Source: Agrostemma githago (lineage: Eukaryota > Streptophyta > Magnoliopsida > Caryophyllales > Caryophyllaceae). Taken from it: 64,000 bases of DNA. The notes beneath the pieces were generated by a model. That model worked only from the letters and a program-made list of their open reading frames with translations. It had not been told where the DNA came from and did not search any database. Positions 1-10,019 of this stretch are shown piece after piece. The stretch is taken from NCBI GenBank assembly GCA_958450325.1, contig OY288247.1:58221701-58285700 (forward strand). The letters are read 5' to 3'. The translations under genes and the position numbers were made by a program. How positions within the stretch are numbered: the first letter of the stretch is position 1; each line of letters opens with the position of its first letter.

Positions 1-164
1 GTAGTTCAGAAGCATTTTTGCAATTTTCGAAATACATCAAGATTATTAATTCGAGATGTGCAACGGTAGGATAAATGATCCTAACTTATTGACTTGGTTA
101 AAATTTTGAAAATTCATAAAAAAGACATTTTTATAAACTTTTGCAAATGACATTGAGACAGGGT
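1..164 (-). other. 3' untranslated part of element 1
   Basis: AT-rich sequence downstream of the integrase stop, read on the minus strand. No ORF, polypurine tract or LTR start is visible, so the 3' LTR must begin beyond the left edge. Confidence 0.6.
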
Positions 165-1643
165 TTATGGGTAGTAACGCTTCAGTTGGTCCAAGTTTGT
201 TGGATTGACGAACTCGTTCCCGTCCAAGTCAGTTAGCATTACCGCCCCTCCTGAAAGAATCTTCTTCACTAAATATGGCCCAGCCCAATTAGGTTTGAAT
301 TTTCCCCTTGGGTCAACTGGTAGCAAAGCTCGAACAGATTTTAGGACTAGATCGCCCTTTTTGATATTCCTGGGCCTAACCCTTTTGTTAAAAGCCCGTT
401 GGATCCTTTTCTGATATATCTGAATATTATTCAGAGCCCGGGATCGCCGTTCGTCTAAGAGGATTAGCGAGTCATATCGGGCTTGGACCCAGTCCGCCTC
501 AGGTACCTGACTTTCGAGCAGAATCCTAAGGGATGGTACTTCTAGTTCGACCGGCTGGACTGCTTCCATTCCATATGTCAGATAGTATGGAGTTGCTCCA
601 GTTGCAGTTCGAATTGATGTTCGATATCCCCATAAGGCAAAGGGTATCTTGTCGGGCCAGTCTCGGTAATTCTCAGCCATCTTTTTAAGAATGGTGACAA
701 TTGTCTTATTGGCTGCCTCCACCGCTCCATTTGTCTGAGGACGGTAAGGTGACGATGTATGCCTTTGGATCTTGTACTTTTCCAGTAGAGTGGCAGTTTC
801 AGCTTGGAAATGGGTTCCGTGATCGCTGATGAACTCGTGTGGAATCCCGTATCGGCATATAATTTTGTTTTGGATGAACTTAGCCACATGTTTGGCATTC
901 AAGATCCGGTATGATTCGGCTTCGACCCATTTAGTAAAATAGTCGATAGCCACTAGGATGAAACAGTGACCTCCTGTCCCGGAAGGATTCACTTTCCCGA
1001 TTATATCAATTCCCCATGTTGAGAATGGCCATGGTGATGTCATTTTATATAGTAGGGATGAAGGCATATGCTGAACGTTAGCGAAAATCTGACAGTTGTG
1101 ACAGTGTTTGACATACAGCTGACAGTCAGTTTCCATGCTATTCCAATAGTAACCGAGTCTTGCGATTTTCCGGGCCAACATATGGGCGTTCATGTGTGGT
1201 CCGTTTTCGCCATCGTGCACCTCGGCCATAACTCTTTCGGCTCGAGTTTTGTCAATGCATAGAAGCAAAGCCCCCTGTGCTGTCTTCTTATATAACTGTC
1301 CATCGTCTGTGCAGATGAACTGGGTTGCCCATCTTCGTAGAGCTTTCTTGGCCCGGTTTTCAGCTCCCGGAGGATATTCCCCTGACGTCAAGTAGGTTAG
1401 AATAGCCTGGTACCAAGGTTCTGGATCAGTTATTTCGATATCTTGGATAGCGTTGATATATGCTGGCTCAGATCGTCTTTCGACACAAATGGGCATACTA
1501 GTAAAGATGCTAATTTTGACAGAGCATCTGCAATCTGGTTTTCTTCCCGAGGCAGATAAATGTACTCCACCTTTTGGAATTGTTTTTCGAGAACCCTTAC
1601 TCGTGCTTGGTAAGCCACGAGATTCGCGTTCCGAGTCTTCCAT
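165..1643 (-). CDS. Integrase part of element 1 polyprotein
   Basis: This frame holds the integrase of the element, which would insert cDNA into the host genome. The genuine match starts about residue 50 of this frame; the first residues are an out-of-frame reading of the end of pol. A His-His-Cys-Cys zinc-binding domain is at about residues 138-185 (ending KHCHNCQ). The catalytic DDE core has D in WGIDIIG (about 211), D in SDHGTHF (about 273) and E in GAVEAANK (about 309), all present. The C-terminal chromatin/GPY-type module contains WAGPYLVKKI. Integrase was ancestrally fused to the upstream pol; here it is shifted by one frame near 1500, in the linker after the second RNase H. The core itself is intact. 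Confidence 0.92.
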   Translation of the reverse strand: MEDSERESRGLPSTSKGSRKTIPKGGVHLSASGRKPDCRCSVKISIFTSMPICVERRSEPAYINAIQDIEITDPEPWYQAILTYLTSGEYPPGAENRAKKALRRWATQFICTDDGQLYKKTAQGALLLCIDKTRAERVMAEVHDGENGPHMNAHMLARKIARLGYYWNSMETDCQLYVKHCHNCQIFANVQHMPSSLLYKMTSPWPFSTWGIDIIGKVNPSGTGGHCFILVAIDYFTKWVEAESYRILNAKHVAKFIQNKIICRYGIPHEFISDHGTHFQAETATLLEKYKIQRHTSSPYRPQTNGAVEAANKTIVTILKKMAENYRDWPDKIPFALWGYRTSIRTATGATPYYLTYGMEAVQPVELEVPSLRILLESQVPEADWVQARYDSLILLDERRSRALNNIQIYQKRIQRAFNKRVRPRNIKKGDLVLKSVRALLPVDPRGKFKPNWAGPYLVKKILSGGAVMLTDLDGNEFVNPTNLDQLKRYYP

Positions 1644-4600
1644 TTTTGTAGGGTTTGGTTTATGACTAATGATGAGTCACCGTGGACCCGGAGGTTTGTT
1701 ACTCCTAAATCGACGGCGGCTTGCAACCCGTGAATGCACGCTTCGTATTCGGCTGCGTTATTAGTCACGTCAAAATCTAGCTTGATGGATAACGGGGTAT
1801 GTTCACCTTGTGGTGAGATTAGCAAAATCCCGACACCAAATCCTCGAAAGTTGGACGCTCCGTCAAAATACAGATCCCATGTGTCGGTGTCGGTATGGAA
1901 TATGTCTTCGTCTGGGAAGGCCCAAGTATCGGTGTGATCTTCCTCGGATACCGGACTATCGGCGAGGAATTCTGCTACTACCCGGCTCTTGATGGCTTTT
2001 AAAGGTACGAACTTGAGGTCAAACTCAGCTAGCATTAAAGTCCACCTGGATATACGACCGTTAAGGATGGGCTTCTCGAATAGATATTTGATTGGATCCA
2101 TCTTGGATAGCACATGTACTTCGTGACTAAGCATGTAGTGTCGGAGCTTTTTAGTGGCCCATACTAATGCTAGACACGTCTTCTCGAGCATAGTGTATTT
2201 GCATTCGTATTCTAAGAACTTCTTACTGATGTAGTAAATGGCCCGTTCTTCAGAATCGACCGTCTGGGCCAGCATAGCGCCCATGGCAGTCTCGGTTGTT
2301 GTCAAGTATAGTGATAGAGGCAAACCATGCTGAGGTGGCATTAACACCGGTGGAGAGGATAGAATCTCCTTGATCTTGTCAAAAGCCATTTGACATTTGT
2401 CGTCCCATAGTGTTCGTTCTCCTATCTTCAGTTTCTTGAAAATGGGTTCACATACCATGGTTAGCTTTGAAATGAATCGGCTTATATATTGGACTTTTCC
2501 GAGAAACCCCCTTATCTCCTTTTCGGTTTTAGGCGGTTGAATCTTGGTAATGGCCTTGATCTTTGCTGGGTCAACTTCGATGCCACGTTGGCTGACAATG
2601 TGGCCCAGTAACTTGCCCGATGTTACCCCGAAACTGCATTTTTGAGGGTTTAACCTCATGTTGTACTTGCGTAGTCTGGTAAAGAACTTCCTTAGGGCTG
2701 CAATGTGCCTGTTTCGGTCCTTGGACTTGACAATCATATCGTCGACGTAGACCTCTACCTCCTTATGCATCATGTCATGTAATAAAGTAGTAGCGGTCCG
2801 TTGATAAGTGGCACCAGCGTTAATAAGCCCAAATGGCATCACGGTATAGCAGTAAGTCCCCCAAGGTGTGATGAAGGTGGTCTTACTCATGTCTTCTTCC
2901 GCCATTTTGATCTGATTGTATCCGGCATACCCGTCCAAAAATGATAGAAGGGCATGATCGGACGTGTTATCCACCAGTATGTCGATATGTGGCAACGGGA
3001 AATCGTCTTTTGGGCTGGCCTTATTAAGGTCTCGGAAATCTACACATACTCGGACTTTGCCATCCTTTTTGGGTACTGGTACTATGTTTGCAACCCAGTC
3101 TGGATATTCAGACACTTGGATAAAGCCCGCTTTGAATTGTTTATCAACTTCTTCTTTGACTTTGAGAGACCATTCGGGCCTCATTCTTCGGAGTTTCTGT
3201 TTTACCGGCTTGTACCCGTCTTTGATGGGTATTCGGTGTTCAGCTATCTCCCGGTCTATTCCCGGCATGTCTTTGTAGGACCATGCAAAGACATCTTTGA
3301 ATTCCTGGAGGAGGTCCGTGAATTGTTGTTTCTCCTCGGGATCTAAAGATAGGCCCAACCTAAGTATCTGAGGATCTAAAGGGGTTCCTACGTTGATGGA
3401 ATCGGTTTCTTCGATTACCGGATTTCGGGACTCCCTTTGTTCAAGTTGCTCGATTAGATGCGGAGGCAATGGTACCTGTTCTTCGGGTTTCTCAATGTCA
3501 TTGCAAGTAAGATTTTTGAAAACATTTTGAAAATAAGCCAAGTCATAAGCAGAACGGTTATCGTTATTATTGATAGTAAATTTTGAAAAGAGCTCGAAGA
3601 GAGCTGCCATCTGATCGTTGGTCAGAGGCGGGATAGGGAGAGCCCTCGGGACAGACTCCGGGGCTCTCGATGGTGAGGCTAAGGAAGGGAGAGGGGTTAC
3701 AGACTCGATCCTAGTACTGGACCCTCTAGACTTTGACTCAGACTCCGACTCTGGCTCTGACTCGGACTCGGACTCAGATTCAGACTCGATAGCATGCATA
3801 TCTCCTTCTCCGGTGGTTAGCTTGTAGACCCGGCCTTGACTGTCGGTCCACTTAGTTGTCTTCCTCCAAGCTCTCTTCCCAGTGTCGGCACCAACTTCAG
3901 AGATCAGCTTAGTTGGATCGAACCTGCTGCTACGAAGGATCAAGCTGACTAGCTCTTGCTTAGGGGTCGGGATGACCTTGTCCTCCCCGAAGAGTAGTCC
4001 TAGAATGGGCTCAGTGTTGGTTGGGCCCTCCTTTGATTCGGCCTGGATAAGGGCGAATATGTCATCCGGGATGAAATTGCATTCCCGAGCCAGTTTGGTC
4101 CCGGGATATGAGATGGTGGGCCGATAAAGGCCCGTTTGAACAGTTTCGAATACCGGGGTGACGAACGTGACCGCCTTGGTTTGGTTCGTGTAGCCGGATG
4201 CCATAGTATAGCCTAGAACAAGGTGAGATTGCCCATTGTTCAGGGTTTCGATGATCTTTCCCGGTGGAAGATATGGCCTTGATGTGACTCCCGGTAGGCA
4301 ACCCAGGTTTTGTAGCATCGTATAGATGCTAACGGTGAAGTATGGCTGAAAAAGGTACTCTTCTTCGATCATTCCCACAAAGTTGAACCCTCGTGGGTCG
4401 GCTGAGCCCGTCGTGTTACAGCTTGACACGGTTATGGGAGTGGCTTCGAGAGTGATGATCCCGTCCTGTAGAGGTAGTTTGACCTTCCTGTGAAGAGTGG
4501 AAGATACAGCTTTGACCGCATGAATCCATGGTCTTCCAAGTAGCAGATTGAAAGATGAAGTAACATCGATCACTTGGAATTCTAACTCCTTCTCGATCGG

Positions 4601-5773
4601 GCCTGTTATGATGGTTAGTTTAACGGCCCCAGCCACTGATTTTGGGCTTCCATCAAAAGCCTGGATAGTCTTTGCGGTCGGAAGGTAGTCAGCCTCGGTA
4701 ACGCCGAGGGCCTTGGCTGTCCTTAAAGGAAGGACGTTAACTGCGGACCCGTCATCAATTAGGGTCATCGGGAGATATTTGTTTCGACAAATCACCGTAA
4801 TGTATAGGGCCAAGTTATGAGTGGTCCCGAGTGGTGGAAGGTCGGATTCGGAGAAGGTGATAAGTGGGCCTTCTCCTTTGGGCTTGTCCTTGAGATATGG
4901 CATGATCGTGGCTACCATTTCGGTGGGGGTAACCGATGAGTCGAATTTGATTTCATCGAGGGCCTTAGTAAGTGCCGCTCGATGCTCCTGTGAACTAACT
5001 AAAAGCTGCCATATAGTGATATCAGTTCGGACCCTCTTCAATTGTCTGACTAGGGCTGTGTCGGCGTTTGGCTCTTCAGAAGTGAGTTCCGTCCTGGAAG
5101 GTTCAGTGACGGTTTCCGGGGTGGCTGTGATGGTGTGTGTACCGGCCAGAGCCTTGGCTTTAGCCCTCCGGACTTCCTCGATAGTGACGGGGATGGCTTC
5201 CCCTTTAGCCAGGTAGATATCATCTTCATCGTCGTTCCATATCCCGTTGATTTGGGAAATGAAGGGTGAAATGAGATGAGTGCAGTCAACTATCTCTCCA
5301 GTAAAAATGGCGTGAGTAGCAAGAGGATTGTTTTTGTTGCTTGGCTTGTCACTGGGCAGCGGTATCTTCCCATTTTCGATCAGATCTTGAATAAGATGCT
5401 TCAACTTCCAGCATTTCTCCGTGTCATGCCCATTGCCTTGGTGATAGTGGCAATAGGCCTGGATGTTGTAGCTTTTGGATCGTTTTTCCACGGGAACTTC
5501 CGGAGTTGGGCCTATCGGTTGGATAAGGCCTTTCGAAGATAGCCTTTGTAAGGCATTAGCATAAGTTGTCCCAATGTCAGTGAATACCCGATTTGGAGTA
5601 TTCTTCTTGGTTGAGGTGTCAAGTGAGTTTACCTCGTCAAAAATGCTTCGGGCCGTCGTTGTGGTGGCGGGCTTGCTGGAGGAGGAACTGGATCCTTGAT
5701 ACCCTTTGGTAGAGGCCTTAGTAAGGCTCTCTAACCTTAGATCGTCTTCGATTCTAGTACCCATTTCGGTCAA
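1430..5773 (-). CDS. Gag C-terminus, protease, RT, RNase H and archaeal-type RNase H of element 1
   Basis: One long open frame of 1447 residues. Near residue 108 is a knuckle-like CHYHQGNGHDTEKC motif ending Gag. The aspartic protease has LIDDGSAVNVLP near 338. After an acidic Ser-Glu linker (about 660-685) comes reverse transcriptase with VDFRDLNKASPKDDFPLP, FLDGYAGYNQI and the catalytic YVDD near 1009. The following RNase H lacks the usual first catalytic Asp (reads LSLYLTTTE), as is known for Tat elements. The additional archaeal-type RNase H starts near 1300 with YFDGAS and keeps NNAAEYEA, GDSSLVI and IADALSKL, so its acidic residues are present. The frame continues upstream into gag, but a TAA at 5834-5836 separates them. 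The first Met in the frame is internal and should not be read as a true start. Confidence 0.92.
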   Translation of the reverse strand: MTEMGTRIEDDLRLESLTKASTKGYQGSSSSSSKPATTTTARSIFDEVNSLDTSTKKNTPNRVFTDIGTTYANALQRLSSKGLIQPIGPTPEVPVEKRSKSYNIQAYCHYHQGNGHDTEKCWKLKHLIQDLIENGKIPLPSDKPSNKNNPLATHAIFTGEIVDCTHLISPFISQINGIWNDDEDDIYLAKGEAIPVTIEEVRRAKAKALAGTHTITATPETVTEPSRTELTSEEPNADTALVRQLKRVRTDITIWQLLVSSQEHRAALTKALDEIKFDSSVTPTEMVATIMPYLKDKPKGEGPLITFSESDLPPLGTTHNLALYITVICRNKYLPMTLIDDGSAVNVLPLRTAKALGVTEADYLPTAKTIQAFDGSPKSVAGAVKLTIITGPIEKELEFQVIDVTSSFNLLLGRPWIHAVKAVSSTLHRKVKLPLQDGIITLEATPITVSSCNTTGSADPRGFNFVGMIEEEYLFQPYFTVSIYTMLQNLGCLPGVTSRPYLPPGKIIETLNNGQSHLVLGYTMASGYTNQTKAVTFVTPVFETVQTGLYRPTISYPGTKLARECNFIPDDIFALIQAESKEGPTNTEPILGLLFGEDKVIPTPKQELVSLILRSSRFDPTKLISEVGADTGKRAWRKTTKWTDSQGRVYKLTTGEGDMHAIESESESESESEPESESESKSRGSSTRIESVTPLPSLASPSRAPESVPRALPIPPLTNDQMAALFELFSKFTINNNDNRSAYDLAYFQNVFKNLTCNDIEKPEEQVPLPPHLIEQLEQRESRNPVIEETDSINVGTPLDPQILRLGLSLDPEEKQQFTDLLQEFKDVFAWSYKDMPGIDREIAEHRIPIKDGYKPVKQKLRRMRPEWSLKVKEEVDKQFKAGFIQVSEYPDWVANIVPVPKKDGKVRVCVDFRDLNKASPKDDFPLPHIDILVDNTSDHALLSFLDGYAGYNQIKMAEEDMSKTTFITPWGTYCYTVMPFGLINAGATYQRTATTLLHDMMHKEVEVYVDDMIVKSKDRNRHIAALRKFFTRLRKYNMRLNPQKCSFGVTSGKLLGHIVSQRGIEVDPAKIKAITKIQPPKTEKEIRGFLGKVQYISRFISKLTMVCEPIFKKLKIGERTLWDDKCQMAFDKIKEILSSPPVLMPPQHGLPLSLYLTTTETAMGAMLAQTVDSEERAIYYISKKFLEYECKYTMLEKTCLALVWATKKLRHYMLSHEVHVLSKMDPIKYLFEKPILNGRISRWTLMLAEFDLKFVPLKAIKSRVVAEFLADSPVSEEDHTDTWAFPDEDIFHTDTDTWDLYFDGASNFRGFGVGILLISPQGEHTPLSIKLDFDVTNNAAEYEACIHGLQAAVDLGVTNLRVHGDSSLVINQTLQKWKTRNANLVAYQARVRVLEKQFQKVEYIYLPREENQIADALSKLASLLVCPFVSKDDLSQHISTLSKISK
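3715..3795 (-). repeat. Ser-Glu dipeptide-coding repeat in element 1 pol
   Basis: A run of near-perfect hexamers encodes alternating Ser and Glu between protease and reverse transcriptase. It is probably a flexible acidic linker and prone to length change. Nothing else in the polyprotein is repetitive like this. Confidence 0.8.
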
Positions 5774-6479
5774 AGTGGCGAAGTCGGGTATGATGGCGTA
5801 CCTGAGATGGACTCGGTAAGCAGGGAGGAGATTTTAGACAAAGGCCTCCACTAGAACTTTTTCGCCGGGCTTGTCAACCAGCTTAACACTTTCGGTCCGC
5901 CACCTTTGGAGGTATTTGGTGAAACCCTCCTTTGGTTCTTGGGCCATAACTTCCAGAGTACGCATGGTAGTCTGGATCCGCGTAGTTCCGTGCGAATTCC
6001 ATGGCAACATCGTCCCAAGTTTTGAATTTCTTGGGGTCAAGCCTGTAGTCCCAGGCTTTTGGGTGCTTCTCGAGAGAGGAAGCAAAGAGGTGCTTGAACA
6101 TGGTCGATTTGACCCCCTTGACAGCCATGAAGTCTTTGAAAGCCCGAATGTGAAGTACCGGATCTTCAGTCCCATCGAACATTGGTAAGCCCGTTAACTT
6201 AAGGTTAGCGGGCAATTCATCAGTTAGGGTCGAATAGGTACGGGCATTTTCTGTGAGAATGGTGTTTCTGGTGGTCGAGTGGACCTGTTCCTGCAACTTT
6301 TGGACTGCGCCGGCTAGTGCGGCCAGGGGTCCGTTATCTTCGATCGAGGCATTGGGGGTTCCCTGTTCTACGACACTAACCCGAGTGACAATGGCGATCT
6401 GATCCTCCCGCATTTGCCTCAATTGGGTCTGGATTTGGGCCAACGTGGTGGTCAACTCGTCGATGGCTTTTTGCGTCAT
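5774..6479 (-). pseudogene. Gag N-terminal region of element 1, frameshifted
   Basis: The start is ATG at 6479, opening MTQKAIDELTT with a short coiled-coil-like stretch rich in Gln and Glu. The capsid-type region follows with LPMFDGTEDPVLHIRAFKDF, the standard plant Ty3/Gypsy gag signature. Near 5960-5985 the gag similarity jumps to another frame (EVMAQEPKEGFTKYLQRW), showing a small indel. A TAA at 5834-5836 then interrupts that frame about 20 codons before the pol frame's first Met. Two independent lesions in gag make particle assembly by this copy unlikely. The family normally makes one gag-pol polyprotein. Confidence 0.85.
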
Positions 6480-7552
6480 GGTTCGAGTGAAGGGTGGCCT
6501 GTCTGTAAGAGCACCACGTAATTAGCAACTTAACCCGAATCCTAAGGAATGTACATCCCGGGCAAGGGAAAAAGAAAGAAGACTAAAACGGAAATGACTC
6601 GGGAAAGACACCTAGACGGGCGACTTGTGAAAATGTGGGCCTTCCTCAGGATCCAACGCTGTGGGTTGGGCCCTGTCCGAAGGAAGGTTCACGTGAGACA
6701 TTCCCAGACTTTTAGACTCGATTGTGTAAACGGGCCGACCTTTGTAGGAGTATGTCCTACGTAGGTGGGCATTGCCTTAGTTAGGTAAGGCGGACTAGGA
6801 TGGGGGGGGGGGAACCCGCGATGTAGGATCGACGGAGTTTCGACGCTAGAGACTTCAACGACTTATGACACGACCCGACACTGCTAAATACGGGAAGTCC
6901 TAAGAAGAGGAAGTTTTAAAATATGATTTTTTTTGAAAAGCTCGAAATGAATCGGGTGGAGAAATTCGGCCCTTTTTCGAAAAAAGAAAAGGAGTGGGCC
7001 GGATGACGCGTTTTGAAAGTTTCGAAAATATTTTCGAGTTTTGAATTGGGCATTATACCGGCTAGAAAAAGGCTGTTTTGAGTAAAATCATAAGTCCTAA
7101 GTTCGGTATATGACCCGGGTTTCGTAAATTGGATATTTTGAAAAAGGATGCAAATTTTGAAAAGATGACGGTTTTTGAAAAAGATATGGATCAAGTAGCA
7201 CGTAGTCATGGAAACAGTATAACGACGCCATGTATGCTCTTAACCTAAGTCTCGGTCAGTCTGTAAGGGTCTATACCAGTGTACACAGCCTATCAAGAAT
7301 CGGGGCGGACTCCCTAACTCGAGTTGAGATTAGGACATGCCGTAAAACCCATATGAATCGGCTAATGGACAACTTTGACATAACCAGTTTGGACTATATC
7401 AACGGTATAGTGGGACGTCGGTCGCGAGTACCGGCCCGGGAAAGTGGGGTTTATGCATGAACCGTAAAACTAAAACGCGCATTGTACTAGTCAAACGATT
7501 TCTATTCGAGTCTCACCCTGAGGACACTGAAGGTTATTAACTCATCAGAAAA
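6480..7552 (-). other. Leader (5' UTR) of element 1
   Basis: About 1.07 kb between the primer-binding site and the gag ATG without a convincing ORF. It is similar over hundreds of bases to 63191-63560, the leader of element 3, including the CGGTTCATGCATAA stretch. Part of it (6900-7200) is rich in short TTTTGAAAA-type runs. A G homopolymer lies near 6801-6811. Long leaders are usual in this clade. Confidence 0.75.
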
Positions 7553-7570
7553 TCCCCAGCGGAGTCGCCA
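7553..7570 (-). other. Primer-binding site of element 1
   Basis: The minus strand reads TGGCGACTCCGCTGGGGA three bases after the LTR end, where minus-strand cDNA synthesis is primed. It starts TGG, complementary to a tRNA CCA end. The pattern resembles the tRNA-Arg site reported for Ogre-type elements; the exact tRNA is inferred. Confidence 0.85.
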
Positions 7571-9258
7571 AATTGTGGACATGACATAGGTCCACCCCGA
7601 CGCGGCCACGCGCGGGTTTTGGGGAGGCGAATGAATCTCCATGAGATGGTCAAATGGAAATTTAAATCGAAGTCGGAGTCGCCACCGAATTTTATGGTTA
7701 TTCGGAACCGTTCGAGCCCACTCTATGTCGTAGTGGGCCGTGTACAAATACGGCCCATTTCCGATGTCAGAGTTTATTTGGCTCGTCCCTTTTGCATATC
7801 GATATAGATGCCGACTGGAGCGGTTAATCGTATATTGAATGACTCTCGTTGCCAATGGTTTCGGACATCCGGAAACCACGGTTCTGAGTAAGGGGTGAGG
7901 GTACGTGTTGGGAAGTTCACTAAGAACACCCAACCCCGCCCGCACATTAGCGGCCTCTACTAGGATATCGAATGACGTTTTAATGCGCGCGTTAGTTGAA
8001 CGATGAATGATTATGCAAACATTGTTTTCCCTAAGCATGTGAGGAAATTGAATGGGTTGCTAAGTGGTTTAATGCATGAAAATTGATTAATGTCAAAGTC
8101 AAATTTAACATGTGAGATTCGTTTTAGTATAATAAAGCAAATGATGAAAAAGAATGAATTTGCTACAAGATAAACAAACGAGTTAGTATCGATTTGTAAA
8201 TAATAATATAGCAAATAAAATATGCGAAATCGAAAAAAATAAATATTAATCGAAATCTGAAAAATATTGTTGAAAAGAACGTTGTTTTGTATAAAAAACG
8301 AAGTTCGAAAAATAATAAAAAAAGAAAAGGGCGCGGCATGACAGCCTACCGCGCGACTCGCCCGGGATGCCGGCGGGTCGCGTGGTGACCTGTTTCGGTG
8401 CCGATTTTCGAAAACTCGAAGTTCGTATTAAATCGCGTACGAATATTGCATGATTCGTGCTCGACTTAATATTTTCGATATTCTTTATATTCGATAGTTG
8501 ACTACGAAATCAATATCAAATACTTGGAATAGTTTTTAGAAAAGATGTAATTTTAGAAATCGATCGAAGAATAAATAATAAAACGAACGAAAACGTAGAA
8601 AAAGAAGTCCCGGATTCCAGGCCTGCGCGCGAGTCGCCTGGGCATGGCGCGACTCGCGTGCGGGTCTGTCCGTTCTTATTTTTGTTCGAAAATTTGTTAT
8701 TTTGAACGAGAAATAAAAGAAAAGAATTTTGATGAAAACGATGTAACGATTTCTAAAGTCGTCGAAATCTTAATATAACTCTTTTTGATACGATATTCGA
8801 TTATAGAAAAATCGATATCGTATGTTTAAGAATATTCGTTATGAAAATAGTTTTTCGTTAATAACGATATTAAAAAAACGACTCTAGACCCGTAAAAAAA
8901 CGGACGAAGAGGAGAAAGGGAGAGAAAGGAAGAAATCGGGTTTGATTACACCCTCAACCTACATGCTCTTGTTGACTCGGATCGGGACTCGTCGGAATGT
9001 GGCTAGGCACGGGAGTGTCGAGGCAACGTCGGTTGGGTTAGGGTGGTACGGTTTTGACGGGTGAAGGGTGTCGGGTTTCGGACCGGTTTCCTTCGGGTTT
9101 TGGATGTATTATTGGTTTCTCGATGCTAAAGGAATTTTGTGTGTGTCGGGATGATAGAAAGTTGATGTGTATATTCCTAATAAATTGTGTTTTTGTGTAT
9201 GAATTGTTGGTAAAAATCGTATTGATTAATTGTGTTTTTTGTGTTGGATGCAAGGGGC

Positions 9259-9268
9259 TATTTATAGG
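9259..9268 (-). promoter_or_regulatory. TATA box of element 1 LTR
   Basis: The minus strand reads CCTATAAATAGCCCC, an excellent plant TATA box, about 750 bp into the LTR. This places U3 on its 5' side and a long R-U5 of roughly 1.6 kb after it. Confidence 0.7.
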
Positions 9269-9297
9269 AAATTCCCGACCTTGACTTAGGAGAGTTT

Positions 9298-9650
9298 GAC
9301 TACCGCTTAGGATTGGAAACGTAGGAATTTGAGGGAAATAAGAATTCCATTTTCTTGTGGAGGAAGAAAGGCAAACCGGTGGATTTGCTCTTGTTTTGGG
9401 CTGTCTCGGCCGAGTGTTTTACACTCGGTCGGATACTCGAATCGGTTTTTGAATAGGACTCCTGTTTGAGCTAGAATTACCGCTTGAGTAAGAAGCTGAG
9501 GAGAACGAGAATTCCATTTTCTTGTGTAGGAAGAAAAGAGGAAAAAAACCGGCTGGTTTGGGTACTTGGCCGAGTGTTTCAACTCGGTTGAGTGTTTGAG
9601 TCGGTTCTCGGATAGGATTCCTACTCGGGATCGAATTCTACCTTAAACGG
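9298..9650 (-). repeat. Two tandem copies of a 177-bp unit in the U3 of element 1
   Basis: The blocks starting near 9298 and 9475 share ATTCCATTTTCTTGTG, an Ala-rich purine tract, GGCCGAGTGTTT and a gGATAGGA..CCT segment at constant spacing. Upstream promoter duplications like this are common in LTR U3 regions. Both copies also hold ACTCGGT-type motifs. Confidence 0.7.
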
Positions 9651-10019
9651 AATTGTTTATTATTTTGTGAAGCTGATTTTTGTGGAGTTGGAGTGTGAAC
9701 CAACCGTGTGAGAGGTCACGGTGGACTCACGGGTTTCGAGAAATGTCTTTGACCGGGTTTTGACTCGGTCGCTAAAAGACGGTTTTACCCCTGGTGACGG
9801 ATTCGACCCAAATTAGTGTCATTTGACTCGAAACGACCCACTGGGCCTGATTTTGAGGTTGGTTTTGTGAGATTTGTACTCCTTTAAAATGCCTAGGCCA
9901 AATGTCCATCATTACGAGCCCATTTCCGAGTACGTTAAAGCACGTTAGCGTCCGATCATCATCGGGTGTTTGTCGGAAACTACTATAGACACCTGGCGGT
10001 CAAAATGTGGGTGTCTACA

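Larger units (their letters stand above)
1..10019 (-). mobile_element. Element 1: Tat-clade Ty3/Gypsy LTR retrotransposon, left end outside window
   Basis: Read on the minus strand the order is 5' LTR, primer-binding site, long leader, gag, protease, reverse transcriptase, RNase H, archaeal-type RNase H, integrase. The second RNase H before integrase is the hallmark of the plant Tat clade (Ogre, Retand, TatIV/V and relatives). The 3' LTR is not in the window. The element landed in a Helitron replicase exon: the Rep reading frame runs up to the LTR edge. Its possible 5-bp target copy on this side is CACGT (10020-10024); the partner copy is off-window. Gag carries a frameshift and a stop, and pol a frameshift before integrase, so this copy is not autonomous. 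Confidence 0.93.
7574..10019 (-). repeat. 5' LTR of element 1
   Basis: On the minus strand it runs from TGTAGACACCC to GTCATGTCCACA, so it has TG...CA ends and is about 2.45 kb. It aligns along its length with the LTR at 58031-63169 (once that LTR's insertion is removed), including the GATGATGATCGGACG block near the start and the hyphen-free match GGACATGACATAGGTCCACC near the end. It carries the promoter of the element. There is no gene in it; short ORFs here are chance. Confidence 0.92.

Noticed and set aside
2954..3346. Plus-strand ORF of 130 codons in element 1
   Set aside because: It is the reverse of the pol frame; no recognisable domain, and pol on the minus strand is unambiguous.
9307..9582. 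91-codon minus-strand ORF in the LTR
   Set aside because: It follows the 177-bp promoter repeat, so its internal repetition comes from DNA duplication, not from a protein.
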